Assembly (NCBI GenBank): GCA_902792005.1
Contig: CADAXW010000002.1
Location: 70,292 to 125,111, forward strand
Length of the DNA: 54,820 bases
Direction of reading: 5' to 3'
Source: an uncultured Lachnospiraceae bacterium
Lineage (GTDB): Bacteria > Bacillota > Clostridia > Lachnospirales > Lachnospiraceae
Below are positions 53,433-54,820 of the stretch, one piece after another. Both the position numbers and the translations under genes were made by a program. Position 1 is the stretch's first letter. Every line of letters begins with the position of its first letter. The notes below the pieces were generated by a model. That model did no database searches. It was not told the DNA's origin and saw only the letters and a program-made list of their open reading frames with translations.

Positions 53433-53474
53433 AACAGGGAATGATTTTAACCAGAAACTGGAGGGATACATGAT

Positions 53475-54820
53475 ATGACACAGAAGATTTCATTTGATTT
53501 CAGTAACACGAAAGCACTTGCTGCAGATGCAGATGTCGCAGCAATGAAGGACCGCGTGATCGCGGCAAAGAAGACACTGGTTGAGAAGACCGGCGAGGGA
53601 AATGATTTCCTGGGCTGGATCGACCTCCCGGTAAATTATGACAAGGAAGAGTTTGACCGGATCAAGAAGGCAGCAGCCAAGATCCAGAGTGATTCCGATA
53701 TCCTTCTTGTGATCGGTATCGGCGGTTCCTATCTGGGAGCCCGTGCAGCCATCGAGGCACTGCGTCATGGCTTCTACAACATGGTAGACAAGTCCATCCG
53801 CAAGACACCGGAGATCTACTACTGTGGAAATAACATCAGCAGTACTTATATCAGCGAGCTCTGCGATGTGATCGGTGATCGTGATTTCTCCGTAAATGTA
53901 ATCTCCAAGTCCGGAACTACAACCGAGTGTTCCGTAGCATTCCGTCTGTTCAAGCATATGCTGGAGAAGAAGTACGGCAAGGAAGAGGCTGCAAAGCGTA
54001 TCTATGCAACCACCGATAAGGAGAAGGGAGCACTTAAGACACTGGCAAACTCCGAGGGCTATGAGACCTTCGTAGTACCGGATGATGTAGGAGGACGTTT
54101 CTCCGTACTCACCGCTGTAGGCCTTCTTCCCATCGCTGTATCCGGCGCTGATCTGGACAAGCTGATGGAGGGTGCTGCAAACGGACGGAAGTACTGTCTG
54201 GAGAATGACTTTGATGACAACGATGCCATGAAGTATGCAGCAGTCAGAAATGTACTGCATGAGAAAGGCCTTGGCATGGAGATCCTTGGTAACTTCGAGC
54301 CGGCACTGCACTATGTAACCGAGTGGTGGAAGCAGCTTTACGGCGAGAGCGAAGGCAAGGACGGCAAGGGTATCTTCCCGGCAGGCGTTGACTTCACAAC
54401 CGATCTTCACTCCCTGGGACAGTTCATCCAGGAAGGAACAAAGAATCACTTCGAGACATTTATCAATGTCCTGAATCCGAGAAAGACAGTTACCATGGAA
54501 CTGGAGGATACAGATCTGGACGGCCTGAACTATCTCGCCGGAAAGACCGTTGATTTCATCAACAAATGTGCCATGAACGGAACCATCCTGGCTCATGTGG
54601 ACGGCGGTGTTCCGAATATCCGTATCGATATGGATACCATCGATGAGCTTTCACTGGGCGAGCTGTTCTACAAGTTCGAGTTCGCATGCGGCGTAAGCGG
54701 TTATGTTCTGGGCGTGAACCCCTTCAACCAGCCGGGTGTTGAGAGCTACAAGAAGAACATGTTTGCACTTCTGGGACGCCCCGGTTATGAAGAGAAGACA
54801 GCAGAGCTTCGTGCAAGACT
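53475..54820 (+). CDS. pgi: Glucose-6-phosphate isomerase, 3' end outside the window
   Basis: The 448 codons seen include the phosphosugar-site motifs [27 protein letters not shown] and [15 protein letters not shown], and the frame is still open at the last base. It interconverts glucose-6-phosphate and fructose-6-phosphate, the latter also being the GlmS substrate. ATG 53475 lies 9 nt from GGAGGG; the ATG at 53470 is out of frame. Firmicutes enzymes are about 450 residues, so only a little is missing. Confidence 0.96.
   Translation, partial: MTQKISFDFSNTKALAADADVAAMKDRVIAAKKTLVEKTGEGNDFLGWIDLPVNYDKEEFDRIKKAAAKIQSDSDILLVIGIGGSYLGARAAIEALRHGFYNMVDKSIRKTPEIYYCGNNISSTYISELCDVIGDRDFSVNVISKSGTTTECSVAFRLFKHMLEKKYGKEEAAKRIYATTDKEKGALKTLANSEGYETFVVPDDVGGRFSVLTAVGLLPIAVSGADLDKLMEGAANGRKYCLENDFDDNDAMKYAAVRNVLHEKGLGMEILGNFEPALHYVTEWWKQLYGESEGKDGKGIFPAGVDFTTDLHSLGQFIQEGTKNHFETFINVLNPRKTVTMELEDTDLDGLNYLAGKTVDFINKCAMNGTILAHVDGGVPNIRIDMDTIDELSLGELFYKFEFACGVSGYVLGVNPFNQPGVESYKKNMFALLGRPGYEEKTAELRAR

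Noticed and set aside
53295-53471. 59-residue N-terminal extension of MurG
   Set aside because: The extension has no ribosome site and overlaps the pgi promoter; MurG proteins start at the glycine-rich loop.

Overview
The window looks like a chromosomal segment of an anaerobic, butyrate-forming Clostridia, most likely Lachnospiraceae. The evidence is sigma-A-type promoters, strong AGGAGG ribosome sites, a glmS ribozyme, a large Firmicutes-type SRP RNA, a ptb-buk pair, FeoA/FeoA/FeoB iron uptake and mid-range GC. This placement is inference from gene content; there is no rRNA here. Almost everything is housekeeping or conserved accessory genes. I see no phage, insertion sequence with a transposase, CRISPR array or tRNA.

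Layout. 1-5500: end of a sugar-nucleotide epimerase gene, then a phosphocholine module (HTH-cytidylyltransferase-choline kinase fusion, LicC-like cytidylyltransferase, BCCT transporter) behind a promoter with three operator-like sites. 5500-11360: two small membrane proteins, ptb-buk, a membrane protein with a YGQPQANP repeat, and aroD. 11380-16900: a Gfo/Idh/MocA oxidoreductase (minus strand) and a heterodimeric ABC exporter whose second subunit is fused to a HAD phosphatase. 17030-20400: feoA-feoA-feoB-Cys-rich protein. 20530-22680: ohrR, trxA, trxB and a very Cys-rich small protein. 22795-31590: HIT protein, ATP-grasp, metK, a carbamoyltransferase, pyrBI, murA, metG. 31619-33980: glmS ribozyme and glmS. 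33981-42770: lipoprotein, DivIVA-like coiled coil, an output-less sensor protein, mreB, recD2, comF, ddl. 42796-47875 (minus): CPBP protease, membrane protein, plsC, malQ, aminotransferase. 48011-54820: tatD, rsmA, tadA, SRP RNA, HD-domain protein, membrane protein, murG (minus) and the start of pgi.

Two things stand out. First, several core genes carry small lesions: a 21-bp tandem duplication that makes a stop codon in the oxidoreductase, a 5-bp tandem duplication that shifts feoB, inferred short deletions in trxB and metG, and an in-frame joining of an ABC subunit to a HAD enzyme. These may be real slippage or microhomology events, strain mixture or assembly faults; metG is normally essential, so read-level checking matters. 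Second, there are unusual architectures: a DivIVA-like protein whose coiled coil places a cysteine at almost every 11th residue, sitting beside a sensor protein and mreB; a DNA-binding domain fused to phosphocholine enzymes with matching operators; paired 31-bp REP-like palindromes; and a large three-way-junction inverted repeat.

Genes appear to act together in cell-envelope work (phosphocholine decoration, murA, glmS, ddl, murG, mreB, DivIVA-like), redox and iron handling (Feo, OhrR, thioredoxin), pyrimidine synthesis (pyrBI) and butyrate energy metabolism (ptb-buk).
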